NCBI GenBank assembly: GCA_022827045.1
Contig: JAJDTQ010000283.1
Span: 1 to 23,544, forward strand
Reading direction: 5' to 3'
Length of the DNA: 23,544 bases
DNA from: Candidatus Binatia bacterium
GTDB lineage: Bacteria; Desulfobacterota_B; Binatia; UBA9968; JAJDTQ01
Positions 23,100 through 23,544 of this stretch are shown here, piece by piece (position 1 is the first letter of the stretch; every line of letters starts with the position of its first letter). The translations under genes and the position numbers were made by a program. Under the pieces are notes generated by a model. The model was not told the origin of the DNA and ran no database searches. It saw nothing but the letters and a program-made list of their open reading frames with translations.

Positions 23100-23544
23100 T
23101 CAGACACCGCCGGTGAGCCTTTGGTCAACGTGCCACATGGCGAGGCAGTCGTCCTCGTTGTAGAGGACGGCCTTTTCTGCCAACGAGCGGTCACCGGTTT
23201 CAAGGGAGTCCCAGTAGCAGACCAGTGCCTCGTACGCGCCGAATCCCTGCTGGCGCCAGTTGAACCCCAAGGCGGGTGCGACGCTCTTGATGGAGAAGCT
23301 CGGCACGGGCAGGTAGACGGCGTCCTGCATGCACTGCTTGAGGTCGACGCAGGAGCCTGTCAGCCGCGTCAGCCGTCCCTCCAGCCTTGGCCAGCGGCGC
23401 ATCACGGCCTGCATCTGCCAGACCTCGTAGTCGGTCCAGTGGTAGAGGCGCACGGCCTCGACGCCGTCCCCCACGTAGTCAAGGAAGTCCTCGAAGATGC
23501 GCTCCTCGTCCTCCGGGCCGCGGGCCAGGAACCTGACAAACTGG
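23100..23544 (-). CDS. TM0106-type RecB-like nuclease, C-terminal part only
   Basis: The visible 147 codons are the C-terminus of a larger protein that begins beyond the right edge. The segment starts FVRFLARGPEDEERIFEDF, continues with VRLYHWTDYEVWQM, KSVAPALGFNWRQQGFGAYE and ends YNEDDCLAMWHVDQRL. This is the pattern of the RNase H-like 3'-5' exonuclease domain that closes TM0106-type predicted RecB-family nucleases (YprB-like domain). The YNEDDC Asp pair carries a likely metal ligand; the earlier Asp/Glu ligands and the RecB-like N-terminal domain are outside the window. Some relatives are annotated as DNA repair or helicase-nuclease components. The reading frame is open to the window end. 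Confidence 0.78.
   Translation of the reverse strand, partial: QFVRFLARGPEDEERIFEDFLDYVGDGVEAVRLYHWTDYEVWQMQAVMRRWPRLEGRLTRLTGSCVDLKQCMQDAVYLPVPSFSIKSVAPALGFNWRQQGFGAYEALVCYWDSLETGDRSLAEKAVLYNEDDCLAMWHVDQRLTGGV

Noticed and set aside
1..23544. CRISPR arrays, tRNA, rRNA or insertion sequences
   Set aside because: No regularly spaced repeats, no cloverleaf-like segment with conserved TTCGAATC-type arm, and no transposase motif were seen on either strand.

Overview
The window is 23.5 kb of mostly high-GC bacterial DNA with densely packed genes. GC content was judged by eye, not computed. The gene content points to an uncultured or environmental proteobacterium-like heterotroph: UbiD decarboxylase, a tripartite tricarboxylate (TTT) transporter, a molybdenum hydroxylase, LLM flavin oxidoreductase and a creatinase-fold hydrolase. 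No rRNA, tRNA, CRISPR array, insertion sequence or origin is visible, so the lineage cannot be fixed from the sequence. No gene-free stretch exceeds about 220 bases.

Left block (1-6021, minus strand). This reads as one operon: ABC permease B, ABC permease C, LLM oxidoreductase, MFS transporter, M24/creatinase-fold hydrolase, then a c-type cytochrome that runs off the left edge. It is divergent from the next block across about 126 bp (6022-6147). The ABC pair has no substrate-binding protein or ATPase in view.

Centre-left block (6148-11687, plus strand). UbiD-family prenyl-FMN decarboxylase, a complete TTT uptake system (binding protein, large permease, small permease) and an EamA/DMT exporter. 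A long GC-rich hairpin lies between the binding-protein gene and the permease genes. A palindromic element closes the block.

Centre-right block (11777-19781, minus strand). Six genes read from a good sigma70-type promoter at 19826-19854: FAD, molybdopterin and 2Fe-2S subunits of a molybdenum hydroxylase, an NDP-forming acyl-CoA synthetase, a muconate-lactonizing-type enolase-superfamily enzyme and a YheT-like alpha/beta hydrolase. Taken together, the three metabolic blocks suggest uptake and stepwise breakdown of an organic, possibly aromatic or heterocyclic, acid: hydroxylation, CoA activation, cyclo-isomerisation, hydrolysis and decarboxylation. The substrate is unknown and a single pathway is inference.

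Right block (about 19.85-22.4 kb) looks different: lower GC, accessory-type genes, rare starts. It holds a chimeric protein (18 residues like the start of an ADP-ribosylglycohydrolase, then a zinc ribbon, then a DUF4145-like domain) and a three-gene minus-strand unit: PIN toxin, ribbon-helix-helix antitoxin, DUF429 RNase H-like protein. The unit is driven by a promoter that contains a perfect palindrome and probably yields a leaderless mRNA. This is the most likely place for a less-described system. The window ends with a gamma-glutamylcyclotransferase-like gene and the C-terminal part of a TM0106-type RecB-like nuclease, both back in high-GC sequence.
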